From Chromatiales bacterium (GTDB lineage: Bacteria > Pseudomonadota > Gammaproteobacteria > SpSt-1174), in contig JABURS010000043.1 of assembly GCA_014762505.1 (NCBI GenBank), positions 1 through 64,000 on the forward strand: DNA of 64,000 nucleotides, given 5' to 3'. Positions 1 through 7,869 of the stretch are shown piece by piece. Every line of letters starts with the position of its first letter. Positions within the stretch are counted from its first letter, which is position 1. A program made the translations under genes and the position numbers. The notes beneath the pieces were generated by a model. It made no database searches, was not told the origin of the DNA, and saw only the letters and a list, made by a program, of their open reading frames with translations.

Positions 1-510
1 TCAAGCAGGCAAGTGATTCTACTTTTGGGTTGTCTACTTGACGGGGAAGCTTACGACATCATGACCATCTCCTGGACGATGGTGATGGACTTCACCCCGC
101 GCTTCGCCATCACCACCGGGGAATGGAATTACTCGTACCGGGCGCTGGAGAACACCCGCGAGTGCGTGATCGCGATCCCCACTGTGGACATGCTGGATAC
201 GGTGGTGGGTATTGGCACCTGCTCGGGGGAGGACACCGACAAGTTCGCGCGCTTCGGGCTGACGCCGGTGCCGGCCAGGGAGGTTGGCGCACCGCTCATC
301 GGGGAGTGCATCGCCAACATCGCGTGCAAGGTGGTCGATATCGTCGAACGGCACAACATCGTGGTGCTGGATGCCGTGGCCGCCTGGGTCGATCACGCGC
401 GCAAGGAGCGGCGCACCCTGCATGCGGTGGGCGACGGGACCTTCATCGCCGATGGCCGCAGGTATGACCGCCGTAAGATGATGGCGTCGAAGCTGCCGCC
501 CGGGGTCTAG
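1..510 (+). CDS. Flavin reductase-like protein (5' end outside window)
   Basis: The frame is open from the first base, so the N-terminus probably lies outside the window; GTG at 13 is only an internal candidate. The visible part reads MTISWTMVMDFTPRFAITT, then IAIPTVDMLDTVVGIGTCSG and a tail ending in KLPPGV. This matches the FMN-binding split-barrel (flavin reductase / DIM6-NTAB) family, whose members bind FMN and often reduce it with NAD(P)H. The segment before MTISW fits the family poorly, so the immediate 5' part may be divergent or damaged. The following gene is convergent. The specific substrate is unknown. Confidence 0.75.
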   Translation, partial: SSRQVILLLGCLLDGEAYDIMTISWTMVMDFTPRFAITTGEWNYSYRALENTRECVIAIPTVDMLDTVVGIGTCSGEDTDKFARFGLTPVPAREVGAPLIGECIANIACKVVDIVERHNIVVLDAVAAWVDHARKERRTLHAVGDGTFIADGRRYDRRKMMASKLPPGV

Positions 511-583
511 TGCGAGAGGGCGGTGCCTGAAGCGGTTGGCGGCCCCGATCGCCCCGGGGCTCCGCTCGCCGTGAGAAACACGC

Positions 584-599
584 CAGGCCGTCTGGCCTG
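584..599. terminator. Short hairpin between convergent genes
   Basis: CAGGCC-GTCT-GGCCTG forms a 6-bp stem between the convergent flavin reductase and ERCC4-nuclease genes. There is no strong T-run on either side, so termination activity is only possible. Confidence 0.3.
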
Positions 600-630
600 A
601 CGCTTTGTTACAGCGCCTCGGTTGCCGTCT

Positions 631-1275
631 TCAGCCCTTCGCCCCGTAATCCAGGACTTCCGCGATCCGCTCGGCCGTCTCCCGGTCGATCCCTTCCACC
701 TGTGCGAGTGCATCGGCATCCGCGTCCAGGACCTGGCGGGCGCTGCCGAAGTGCTTGAGCAGGACCTTGGCGCGGTCGGGGTCGATGTTGGGGAGGCTGG
801 CGAGCAGGTAGAGCTGGGCATCCAGGCGGATGGTGGGCTTGCCGGCGCGTTCGCCGGTCTCCGGCCCCTGCAGGGCGGCGAGGCCGAGCAGGTAGACCAG
901 CATGCCGCTGTTGTCGGCATCGGGGCTCGGCAGGATGGACACGCCGTGGTCGATGACCATCATGGACAGGGCGCGGTGCACGTCCAGGGCCTGCTGGTGG
1001 AAGCGGGCGGTGTAGAGGTCGCCCTCCACGATGTACACCACGCGTTCGTGCTGGCTGCGGAGCTTGGCCACCTTGGCCCAGAGGCTCTTGTCCACCACGC
1101 TCAGGATGAGGTCGGTGGCGGACTTGCGCTCGACGATCACATCACCGGGCAGCAGGTAGTCGCCCAGGTCCATCTCGACGAATTCCAGGCTGACGCCCTC
1201 CAGGCCCTCCAGGCGCTGGATGATCTTGCCCTTCTCGCGGGTATCGACCCGGATGTGCAGTTGCGGGGTGTTCAT
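631..1275 (-). CDS. ERCC4/XPF-type nuclease with C-terminal helix-hairpin-helix
   Basis: A 214-residue protein starting at MNTPQLHIRVDTREK; GGGAG lies just before this ATG, so the longer upstream frame was rejected. The N-terminal half carries the XPF/MUS81 nuclease signature: DTREK, GDYLLPGD and VERKSATD (the ERKx3D metal-binding motif). The C-terminal roughly 60 residues look like tandem helix-hairpin-helix DNA-binding motifs (LLASLPNIDPDRAKVLLKHF, then VEGIDRETAERIAEVL). Related archaeal and eukaryotic enzymes cut branched DNA. Bacterial stand-alone versions are little studied, so a role in structure-specific repair is an inference. It appears monocistronic. Confidence 0.85.
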   Translation of the reverse strand: MNTPQLHIRVDTREKGKIIQRLEGLEGVSLEFVEMDLGDYLLPGDVIVERKSATDLILSVVDKSLWAKVAKLRSQHERVVYIVEGDLYTARFHQQALDVHRALSMMVIDHGVSILPSPDADNSGMLVYLLGLAALQGPETGERAGKPTIRLDAQLYLLASLPNIDPDRAKVLLKHFGSARQVLDADADALAQVEGIDRETAERIAEVLDYGAKG

Positions 1276-1458
1276 GGTGGCTCCCTGTGTAGTGTCCGTG
1301 CCCATGCTGGCACGGACGCGGCCGGGCAAACACCGAGAAAGCGTAGGGTTGGTCGGGGGGCTGGAGCAGGCGACACCGCCGGGCAGGCTGGATACGTCGC
1401 GTGCGAGACGTTCGGCTGATGGATTGCGTCGTCGCGTGTTAGTGGCGAGAGACGGCCG

Positions 1459-1752
1459 TTATGCCGCGTCGAATTCGATGGGCTCGATGTCGTCGAGGCG
1501 CACGTGCTGGCGTGCTATCCACAGGTCGTAGCGGTCCTGCATTTCCAGCCAGCTCTCGGGCGAGCGGCCCAGCGCCCTGGACAGGCGCAGGGCCATTTCC
1601 GGACTGATGCCACTGCTGCCCTTGAGCACGCGCGTGAGCGTGGAGGCGGAGATGCCGAGCCGCTGCGCAAGCTGGCGCGCGCTCAGGCCGAACGGTTCGA
1701 GATAGACCTCGCGGATGAATTCGCCGGGATGCGGCGGGTTGTGCATGACCAT
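1459..1752 (-). CDS. higA: HigA-family antitoxin
   Basis: A 97-residue XRE-type helix-turn-helix protein. It begins MVMHNPPHPGEFIREVYLEP, the hallmark HigA/VapI N-terminus, followed by the HTH (LSARQLAQRLGISASTLTRVLKG). Its ATG overlaps the toxin stop by one base (TGATG), the usual coupling of the higBA operon. It should neutralise HigB and repress the operon promoter. An alternative start is the second Met, two codons in. The antitoxin is intact while the toxin upstream is frameshifted. Confidence 0.92.
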   Translation of the reverse strand: MVMHNPPHPGEFIREVYLEPFGLSARQLAQRLGISASTLTRVLKGSSGISPEMALRLSRALGRSPESWLEMQDRYDLWIARQHVRLDDIEPIEFDAA

Positions 1753-2031
1753 CAGTGATAATCCTCGTAGTCCAGCAAGTAGGCGTTACCGTCACGAAAT
1801 TCGAAGGTGAGGCGCCAGTTGCCATTTACCCGGACAGACCAGCGATGACCGGCCCGGCCGTGCAGGCGATGGAGCCGGAAACCGGGTACATCCATGTCAT
1901 CGATCGTCTGCGCCGTATCCAGCGCGGCGAGCAGCATGCGCAGACGCCGGGCATGCACGGGCTGTATGCCGTGCCGTGCTGCCGGTCAGGTAGAACCGAT
2001 GCAATCCCTTGTGGCGGAACGACTTGATCAT
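1752..2031 (-). pseudogene. higB: HigB toxin with a single-base frameshift
   Basis: From ATG at 2031 the frame reads MIKSFRHKGLHRFYLTGSTA, a normal HigB/RelE-type start, then runs out of frame. The rest of the toxin (GIQPVHARRLRMLLAALDTA to WRLTFEFRDGNAYLLDYEDYH) continues one base over and ends at the HigA start. The span is 280 nt, exactly one base more than the 279 needed for a standard 92-residue HigB. The extra base falls in the short repeat ACGGCACGGC (about 1966-1976). HigB is a ribosome-dependent mRNA interferase. Here it is probably inactive unless the base is a sequencing error or ribosomal slippage occurs. A 68-residue fragment could still start at an internal Met. Confidence 0.85.
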
Positions 2032-2330
2032 GGGCGGAGTATAGCGTGTTGCGCACCACGCAACAACCGGGGATCAATGACCAGAACCGTCGTTGATAAC
2101 GTCTCATACCCAGGCGGCAGGGCGTCGTGAATTCAGCACTGAGGCGTAAGGCCTTGTCAGCCAGGATTTGATGTGCCGCCGCGAGTACACCGTCTTCACT
2201 CGACGATCTGCACCTGGGTCTATGCGGCACGACTGGCTGGAGACGTGAAAATGCCGGGCGGTGCCGGCCCTGGGGGGTGGATGGTATATAGTAGTGGCCC
2301 AAGACCATCCGACCCCATCAGGGAGCCGCC
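2032..2330. other. Intergenic region with higBA promoter
   Basis: About 300 bases between the divergent higB and PH-domain genes. It holds the palindrome listed separately and the start region of both genes. I see no other ORF or RNA structure in it. Confidence 0.5.
2047..2065. promoter_or_regulatory. Candidate HigA operator palindrome
   Basis: TGTTGCG-CACCA-CGCAACA is a perfect 7-bp inverted repeat centred about 25 bases upstream of the higB start. Antitoxins of this family repress their own operon by binding palindromes at the promoter, so this is the natural HigA site (inference). Confidence 0.5.
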
Positions 2331-2711
2331 ATGAGTGATCTGTATGCCGCCCATCCGGTGATGTTCAAGAACAACCCGCTCGGTTTTATCGTCTCGCTGA
2401 TCCTGGTGCCGGTGGGCATCGGCATCCTGATCCTGCTGGTGTGGCACCTGAAGAACAAGTCGACCAGGCTGACGGTGACGGAGTCCGAGATCCTGTTCGA
2501 GAAGGGCCTGCTGAGCAAGGATCGCTCGGAGGTGAGCGTGGGCAGTGTGCGCACGATACGCGTGAAGCAGTCGTTCTTCGACCGCATCTTCGGCGTGGGC
2601 CGGGTGGAGATCTTCACGGCCGGCGACAGCCCGGAGATCGTGGCCAACGGCCTGCCGGACCCGAACCGGGTGCGGGAGCTGATCAAGCTGCGGCAGAACC
2701 GCGAGGCCTGA
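2331..2711 (+). CDS. Membrane-anchored bacterial PH-domain (YdbS-like) protein
   Basis: A 126-residue protein with one clear hydrophobic segment (residues about 18-39) followed by KSTRLTVTESEILFEKGLLSK, a sequence typical of the bPH2/YdbS (PF03703) fold. That fold is a cytoplasmic beta-domain behind a membrane anchor. AGGGAGCCGCC precedes the ATG. It is two bases upstream of the next membrane-protein gene, so the two are probably co-transcribed. No enzymatic activity is known for the family. Confidence 0.7.
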   Translation: MSDLYAAHPVMFKNNPLGFIVSLILVPVGIGILILLVWHLKNKSTRLTVTESEILFEKGLLSKDRSEVSVGSVRTIRVKQSFFDRIFGVGRVEIFTAGDSPEIVANGLPDPNRVRELIKLRQNREA

Positions 2712-2713
2712 GC

Positions 2714-3028
2714 ATGGTGGGCGAAGAGGACCGCAAGGACCGGAACGAGTCGCGGCGCATCGCCATCGCGCTGATCGCCCTGGTGGTGATCGTCGGCGTG
2801 GCCATGCTGCTGATGCTGCCGGCACTGTCGGAGATCGCGGCGGTGCATTTCTCACCGGGCCTGGGGCTGAAGGAGTCGGCCGTGATCTCCTTCTTCGTCA
2901 CGGCCATCCTGCTGATCGTGTTCGCCGTGGCCTCGGGCGATGGCCTGCTGGGCGAGCTGCAGTTCATCCTCGGCGGGTTCTTCCTGTTCTTCGTCATCAT
3001 CTGGCTGCTGCTGGCCTGGATCTTCTGA
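2714..3028 (+). CDS. Small integral membrane protein, unknown function
   Basis: 104 residues starting [15 protein letters not shown], a charged cytoplasmic head, then three hydrophobic segments (about 16-36, 50-70 and 80-104); the last ends at the C-terminus ([13 protein letters not shown]). The start was chosen because it follows the PH-domain stop by two bases with GAGG upstream; the open frame extends further back but overlaps that gene. Function is not recognised. Operon position suggests it works with the PH-domain protein. Confidence 0.65.
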   Translation: MVGEEDRKDRNESRRIAIALIALVVIVGVAMLLMLPALSEIAAVHFSPGLGLKESAVISFFVTAILLIVFAVASGDGLLGELQFILGGFFLFFVIIWLLLAWIF

Positions 3029-3047
3029 ACACGTTCCAACACCCCCT

Positions 3048-3368
3048 ATGAACTGGACACTGCTCTTCCTCGCCGGCCTGTTCGAGGTCGGCTGGGCCAT
3101 CGGCCTGAAATACACCGAGGGCTTCACGCGGCTGTGGCCGTCGGTGTGGACGGTGCTGGCGATGATAGCGAGCTTCTGGCTGCTGGCCCTGGCCATGAAG
3201 CAGCTGCCGGTGGGGACGGCCTATGCCGTCTGGGTGGGCGTGGGTGCGGTGGGCACCGTGATTCTCGGTATCGTGCTGTTCAACGAGCCGTTGAATACCG
3301 GGCGGATGATCAGCATCGGGCTGATCGTGGCGGGCATCGTCGGCCTGAAGCTCGCGAGCCATGGATGA
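3048..3368 (+). CDS. gdx: SMR-family exporter, SugE/Gdx type
   Basis: 106 residues with four transmembrane helices. It starts [20 protein letters not shown]; the Glu in the first helix (E13) is the conserved proton/substrate-coupling residue of small multidrug resistance proteins. The motif [13 protein letters not shown] and the helix-3 segment [14 protein letters not shown] are typical of the Gdx (SugE) subgroup, which exports guanidinium in exchange for protons. No guanidine riboswitch is visible in the 20-base gap upstream. Notable because a guanidine-type catabolic cluster lies at 40-54 kb. Confidence 0.88.
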   Translation: MNWTLLFLAGLFEVGWAIGLKYTEGFTRLWPSVWTVLAMIASFWLLALAMKQLPVGTAYAVWVGVGAVGTVILGIVLFNEPLNTGRMISIGLIVAGIVGLKLASHG

Positions 3369-3372
3369 AGTC

Positions 3373-3392
3373 GCAAGTTACAAGTTGCAAGT
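3373..3392. repeat. Short CAAGTT-type tandem repeat
   Basis: GCAAGTTACAAGTTGCAAGT consists of three imperfect copies of a CAAGTT unit between the gdx stop and the next gene. It resembles the short repetitive scars seen at the edge of the four-helix-bundle gene near 55.2 kb; the relationship is speculative. Confidence 0.4.
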
Positions 3393-3417
3393 CGGGCGTA
3401 TGACGAGGAGATAGGCA

Positions 3418-3759
3418 GTGAGTGAGCTACCCAGGTGTCCACGATGTGGATCGGAATATACCTATGAAGATGGGGCCATGTACGTGTGTCCGGAATGCGG
3501 GCACGAGTGGTCTCGTGATGCGGCGGGTGAGGCGAGCGAGGACGTACGCGTGGTGCGTGATGCGAACGGCAACGCGCTGGCAGATGGCGATACCGTCACG
3601 GTGATCAAGGACCTGAAGGTGAAGGGCTCCTCGCTGGTGGTGAAGGTCGGGACCAAGGTGAAGAACATCCGCCTGGTCGAGGGCGACCACGACATCGATT
3701 GCCGGATCGACGGCATCGGTGCCATGCAGCTCAAGTCGGCGTTCGTCAGGAAGGCCTAG
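3418..3759 (+). CDS. yjdM: Zinc-ribbon protein YjdM (PhnA family)
   Basis: 113 residues from a GTG preceded by GAGGAG. The N-terminus holds a four-cysteine zinc ribbon ([25 protein letters not shown]). The rest is the PhnA/YjdM domain ([20 protein letters not shown], then [20 protein letters not shown]). Family length is about 110 residues. Despite the historical name it is not phosphonoacetate hydrolase; its role is unclear. It is a single gene with no obvious partner. Confidence 0.88.
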   Translation: MSELPRCPRCGSEYTYEDGAMYVCPECGHEWSRDAAGEASEDVRVVRDANGNALADGDTVTVIKDLKVKGSSLVVKVGTKVKNIRLVEGDHDIDCRIDGIGAMQLKSAFVRKA

Positions 3760-3859
3760 TCGGCAGGCGGTGTTCCTTTCGGCAAGCCGGCGTGGCGTAA
3801 AGTCGCTGGCTTGTCTATAGAAGACACTACCAGTGGTTACGTGAGGCAAGGACAGGGTC

Positions 3860-5587
3860 ATGGATACGACTTCGATGGAAAAACTGCTCGCCCCCGGCTG
3901 GGTGGAGGCGGCGGGGCATCGTCGCTGGTGGCTGGCCGCCGTGGTCGTGGTGTTGCTGCTGGCGGCGGCCGGTCTGGTCTACGCAACGGGGGGCACCCGT
4001 TACGCCTATCTCCACCTGATGTATGTGCCGATCATTCTCGCAGCCGTCGTCTTCGGCGTGCGGGGCGGGATACTCGCCGGCCTGGTGGCCGGTTTGCTCG
4101 TCGGCCCCTTCATGCCGATACACGTGGAGAGCGGGCTGCAGCAGTCGCTGGTGAACTGGCTCTCGCGCATGGCGGCGTTTGTCGGTATCGGCGCCTTCGC
4201 CGGCTGGCTTGCGGGGCGCCTGCTGCGCGAGGTGCGTCGCCTGCGCTGGGCGATGACGCATGACATGGACACGGGGCTCGCCAATCGGCGGGCGCTGTCG
4301 CAGGACCTGCGGCCGCTGCTGGTAAGCGAGGCCGACGGCCAGGGCGTGTACCTGATGGTGCTGCGCCTGGAGAATCTCACCGAGATCCTGAACACCCTGG
4401 GTTATCCGGTCGGCAACAGCCTGTTGCGCAACGTGGCGCAACGACTGCGGGACAGCCTGCCCCAGGTGACACGCGTCTACCACGTCAGCGGCAACCGCCT
4501 GGCGGCACTGATCCCGGTGGAGGGCGACACCTCGCATCCGGGGGTGCTGGCCGAGCAGGTGCTGCGTGCCATGCGTACCTCGTTTCCGGCCGGCGGCCTC
4601 AACGTGCATGCGGCCGTGAGCGTGGGCATGGCGCACCTGCACGATGCGGAGGGCGATCCGGATGCGCTCATCCGCCGCGCCGATATCGCCCTGTATTCCG
4701 GGCAGCACCGGGGCATGCGCTATGCGCTCTATGACATCCACACCGACCGCACCAGCCGCGCGAATCTCGCCCTGATGGGTGAGCTGCTGGGGGCCATACG
4801 CGACAATCACCTGCAGCTCCATTACCAGCCAAAGCTCAACCTGCGGACGGGTGAGATCGACGGGGTGGAGGCACTGGTGCGCTGGCGTCACCCCTCGCGC
4901 GGGATGGTGCCGCCGGGCGATTTCATCGGCAACGTGGAGAACACCGATCTGATCTCGCCGCTGTCGCGCTGGGTGGTGGAGGAGGCGATTGCGCAACAGG
5001 CCCGCTGGCAGGCGGCGGGGTTCTGCCTCGACATGGCGGTGAATGTCTCGGTGAAGAACCTGCACAACGAGTGGCTGCTCGGGGTGATCGATGAGACCCT
5101 GAAGGCGCATGGGCTGGCACCCGACACCCTGCAGCTGGAGGTGACGGAATCGGCGATCATGGAGGATGCCGACACCGTGATCGACTGCCTGCGCGGCGTA
5201 CGCAGCCGGGGCATGGGTCTGTCCATCGACGACTTCGGTACGGGTTATTCCTCGCTGTCCTATCTGCACGAGATCCCGGCGGACACCGTGAAGATCGATC
5301 GTTCCTTCGTCTCGCGCATGCTGGAGAACCGCCGCATCGGCCGTATCGTCGAGTCGACGATTGCGCTGTCGCACTATCTCAACATGCAGGTGGTGGCCGA
5401 GGGCGTGGAGAGCCAGGCGGAGCTGGATGCCCTGGCCGCGCACGGCTGTGATACGGCCCAGGGGTTCTTCGTGGCGCGGCCGATGGAGGCCCGGGCGTTG
5501 GAACAGTGGCTCCAGGCGGCCGCCTGGCCCAGGCCCGCCAACCTGGCACGGGTGCAACAGGTGTGGACACCGCGCGTCGAGTCCTGA
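3860..5587 (+). CDS. Membrane EAL phosphodiesterase with degenerate GGDEF domain
   Basis: 575 residues. The N-terminal part (about 25-120) has several hydrophobic helices. A GGDEF-fold domain follows (about 130-290), but its active-site loop reads SGNRL near residue 210 instead of GGDEF, so cyclase activity is unlikely. The EAL domain (about 315-560) looks intact: EALVRW near 337, IDDFGTGYSSLSYL, DTVKIDRSF and VVAEGVES. It should therefore hydrolyse c-di-GMP, with the degenerate domain perhaps as a GTP or regulatory module. It stands alone and ends at a strong bidirectional terminator. Confidence 0.88.
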   Translation: MDTTSMEKLLAPGWVEAAGHRRWWLAAVVVVLLLAAAGLVYATGGTRYAYLHLMYVPIILAAVVFGVRGGILAGLVAGLLVGPFMPIHVESGLQQSLVNWLSRMAAFVGIGAFAGWLAGRLLREVRRLRWAMTHDMDTGLANRRALSQDLRPLLVSEADGQGVYLMVLRLENLTEILNTLGYPVGNSLLRNVAQRLRDSLPQVTRVYHVSGNRLAALIPVEGDTSHPGVLAEQVLRAMRTSFPAGGLNVHAAVSVGMAHLHDAEGDPDALIRRADIALYSGQHRGMRYALYDIHTDRTSRANLALMGELLGAIRDNHLQLHYQPKLNLRTGEIDGVEALVRWRHPSRGMVPPGDFIGNVENTDLISPLSRWVVEEAIAQQARWQAAGFCLDMAVNVSVKNLHNEWLLGVIDETLKAHGLAPDTLQLEVTESAIMEDADTVIDCLRGVRSRGMGLSIDDFGTGYSSLSYLHEIPADTVKIDRSFVSRMLENRRIGRIVESTIALSHYLNMQVVAEGVESQAELDALAAHGCDTAQGFFVARPMEARALEQWLQAAAWPRPANLARVQQVWTPRVES

Positions 5588-5618
5588 GTCTGTTGCCGGG
5601 TCACGCCGGTCGGAGATG

Positions 5619-5649
5619 AAAAAGGCCCGCGCATTGCGCGGGCCTTTTT
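5619..5649. terminator. Bidirectional intrinsic terminator
   Basis: A 14-bp perfect stem (AAAAAGGCCCGCGC / GCGCGGGCCTTTTT) with loop ATT, A-run on the left and T-run on the right. It lies between the convergent EAL gene and ectC and can serve both strands. Confidence 0.92.
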
Positions 5650-5679
5650 ATGCCGGTTACCCCGGTATGTACGCCAGCC

Positions 5680-6078
5680 TCAGTCGTCCAGCGTCATCAG
5701 CGGGTAGACGCCGTTCTCGTCGTGCGTCTCGGGGCCCACCACCGGCGGGTTGAAGACGCAGATCATGCGCATGTCCTTGCGCGCACGCAGGTAGTGGCGC
5801 TCGTGGCCATTCAGCGCGTACAGGGTGCCGTCGCTGATCTGGGTGGTGACGCCGTTGTCGAGGTCCTCGATCTCGCCTTCACCCGCCACGCAGTACACGG
5901 CCTCGAGGTGGTTGGCGTAGTGGATGTAGGTCTCGGTGCCGGCACGGATGATGGTGTCGTGCATGGAGAAGCCCATGCCGTCGCCGGCCAGCAGCAGACG
6001 ACGGCTGACCCAGTTGCCGTTCTCGGCCTCGACGTCGCGGTCGGTACCAATGATCTCGTTCAGGCGTCGAATGATCAC
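5680..6078 (-). CDS. ectC: L-ectoine synthase
   Basis: 132 residues, the usual EctC length. It closes N-gamma-acetyl-diaminobutyrate to ectoine, the last step of synthesis of this compatible solute. Cupin-type motifs are visible: YIHYANHLEAVYCVAGEGEI (metal-binding Glu/His region), DGTLYALNGHERHYLRA and RMICVFNPPVVGPETHDENG. Its ATG overlaps the ectB stop by four bases (ATGA). It is the last gene of ectABC. No ectD hydroxylase or dedicated aspartokinase follows. Confidence 0.97.
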   Translation of the reverse strand: MIIRRLNEIIGTDRDVEAENGNWVSRRLLLAGDGMGFSMHDTIIRAGTETYIHYANHLEAVYCVAGEGEIEDLDNGVTTQISDGTLYALNGHERHYLRARKDMRMICVFNPPVVGPETHDENGVYPLMTLDD

Positions 6079-7346
6079 GCAGCCTCCTTGTCGAATTTGT
6101 CCACGGTGGCCTTCACGGCCTCTTCCAGCAGTTTCAGGCCCTCGGTGAGTTCCTGCTCGCTGATGGTGAGCGGAGCGAGGAACTTGAGCACGTGGTCGCT
6201 GGCACCAGCGGTCTCGGCCAGCAGGCCGCGCAGGAAGCCCTGGTGCGAGACCTCGCTGCAGAAGCCCTCCACCTGGGATTCCAGGCCCCAGATCATGCCG
6301 AGCCCGCGGGCGTCGCAGATGTACTTGGGGTACTTCGCCTGCAGGGCCCTGAAGGCCTCGCCGACGCGCTCGCCCTTGGCGCGGATCTCCTTGCTGAAGT
6401 CGTCGGTCTTCCAGCGTTCGAGCGCGGTGGCGCCGGCGATGAAGGCCAGGCTATTGCCGCGGAAGGTGCCGGTGTGCTCGCCCGGTTCCCACTGGTCGAT
6501 CTCGGGGCGCATCAGCACGATGGACATGGGCAGGCCGGTACCGATGGACTTCGACAGCGTGATGATGTCCGGCTTGATGCCGGCGCGTTCGAAGCTGAAG
6601 AAGTCGCCGGTGCGGCCATTGCCCACCTGGATGTCGTCGATGATGAGCAGGATGTCCTTCTCCTGGCAGAGCTGCGAGAGCTTCTGCAGCCACTTCACGC
6701 TGGCGATGTTGATGCCGCCCTCGCCCTGGATGGTCTCGACGATGACCGCCGCCGGCAGGTCGAAGCCGGAGCTGCCGTCCTCCAGGTAGTGACGCATCAT
6801 GTCCACGCTGTCCATGTCGTGGTCGAAGTAGTTGTCGTAGGGCAGCTTGTTGACGTTGAGCGGCACGCCGTAATAGTTGTCGTGATAGAACTCGTTGCCG
6901 GTCACCGCCAGTGCGCCCAGGGTGTGGCCATGATAGGCGTTGGTGAAGGCGATGACGTTGGAGCGCTCCTTCACCTTGCGCGCGAGCTTGAGCGCGGTTT
7001 CCACCGCGTTGGTGCCGGTGGGGCCGACAAACTGGATCTTGTACTCCATGTCGCGCGGCTTGAGGATGGTCTCCTGGAAGGCGACGATGAAGTCGTGCTT
7101 GGCCTTGGTGGCCTTGTCCAGCGCGTTGGTGATGCCGTCGTTCTGGATGTACTCGATCAGCGCGGCCTTCACCGCCGGGTCGTTATGCCCGTAGTTGAGC
7201 GAACCGGCGCCACCGAAGAAGTCGATGTAGGCCTTGCCCTTGTCGTCCATGATGGTGGCGTTGGTCGCGGTGGTGAAGATGGTCGGGAACGAGCGGATGT
7301 AACCGCGCACGTTCGACTCGTATTGTTCGAAAATTCCGATGTCCAT
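6075..7346 (-). CDS. ectB: Diaminobutyrate--2-oxoglutarate transaminase
   Basis: 423 residues, class-III PLP aminotransferase. It converts aspartate semialdehyde and glutamate to 2,4-diaminobutyrate, the first committed step of ectoine synthesis. Visible signatures are DFFGGAGSLNYGHNDPAVK, the PLP phosphate region GPTGTNAVETALKLARKVK, IIDDIQVGNGRTGDFFSFE and the PLP-lysine segment ITLSKSIGTGLPMS. It lies 16 bases after ectA and overlaps ectC. Confidence 0.97.
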   Translation of the reverse strand: MDIGIFEQYESNVRGYIRSFPTIFTTATNATIMDDKGKAYIDFFGGAGSLNYGHNDPAVKAALIEYIQNDGITNALDKATKAKHDFIVAFQETILKPRDMEYKIQFVGPTGTNAVETALKLARKVKERSNVIAFTNAYHGHTLGALAVTGNEFYHDNYYGVPLNVNKLPYDNYFDHDMDSVDMMRHYLEDGSSGFDLPAAVIVETIQGEGGINIASVKWLQKLSQLCQEKDILLIIDDIQVGNGRTGDFFSFERAGIKPDIITLSKSIGTGLPMSIVLMRPEIDQWEPGEHTGTFRGNSLAFIAGATALERWKTDDFSKEIRAKGERVGEAFRALQAKYPKYICDARGLGMIWGLESQVEGFCSEVSHQGFLRGLLAETAGASDHVLKFLAPLTISEQELTEGLKLLEEAVKATVDKFDKEAA

Positions 7347-7362
7347 GGTGGTCTCCCGGTCT

Positions 7363-7839
7363 TTATTTCAAATTCATCGAATACAGTAGTTCGGGTTCGT
7401 GCGAGGCGCCCAGGTGGTCCTCGGTGAGGTAGGGCTGCGTCTCGAGCGTGGTACCGAGGCGTTCGGCCCAGCGCTGGAACAGGGCCTGCGAGGCCTTGTT
7501 CGAGGGCGAGATCGTGAGCTCGATGCGCCGGATCTCGCTGAAGAAGGGGCGTTGCTCGTATGCCTGCAGCATGGCCGAGGCCACACCCTGCCCGCGCGCG
7601 CTGGCGTCCACGCCGATCTGCCAGACGAACAGGGTGTCGGGCCGGGCAGGCAGGCGGTAGGCGGAGACGAAGCCGATGAGCTGGCCGTCGCGTTCGGCGA
7701 CCACGCAGGTATCGCGGAAGTGGTCGGCCAGCAGGAAGTAGAGATAGGCCGAGTTGAGGTCCAGGGTCTTGCTGTCCCGGATGAGCTGATGGATCGACTT
7801 GCCGTCCTCTTTGGACGGCGGTCTGTAGGTGATGGTCAT
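7363..7839 (-). CDS. ectA: Diaminobutyrate acetyltransferase
   Basis: 158-residue GNAT protein that acetylates 2,4-diaminobutyrate with acetyl-CoA. The acetyl-CoA motif region is VDASARGQGVASAMLQAYE, and LDLNSAYLYFLLADHFRDTC is typical of EctA. It is the first gene of ectABC. A long structured leader lies between its start and the putative promoter (see the RNA at 7870-7977), so expression may be controlled in the leader as well as by transcription. Confidence 0.96.
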   Translation of the reverse strand: MTITYRPPSKEDGKSIHQLIRDSKTLDLNSAYLYFLLADHFRDTCVVAERDGQLIGFVSAYRLPARPDTLFVWQIGVDASARGQGVASAMLQAYEQRPFFSEIRRIELTISPSNKASQALFQRWAERLGTTLETQPYLTEDHLGASHEPELLYSMNLK

Positions 7840-7869
7840 GTCGGATGATCTCGTCAGCCGTCGACAGGG

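Noticed and set aside
3827-5557. A 576-codon minus-strand frame opposite the EAL gene
   Set aside because: Same reason: antisense of a well-supported gene with all EAL motifs on the plus strand.
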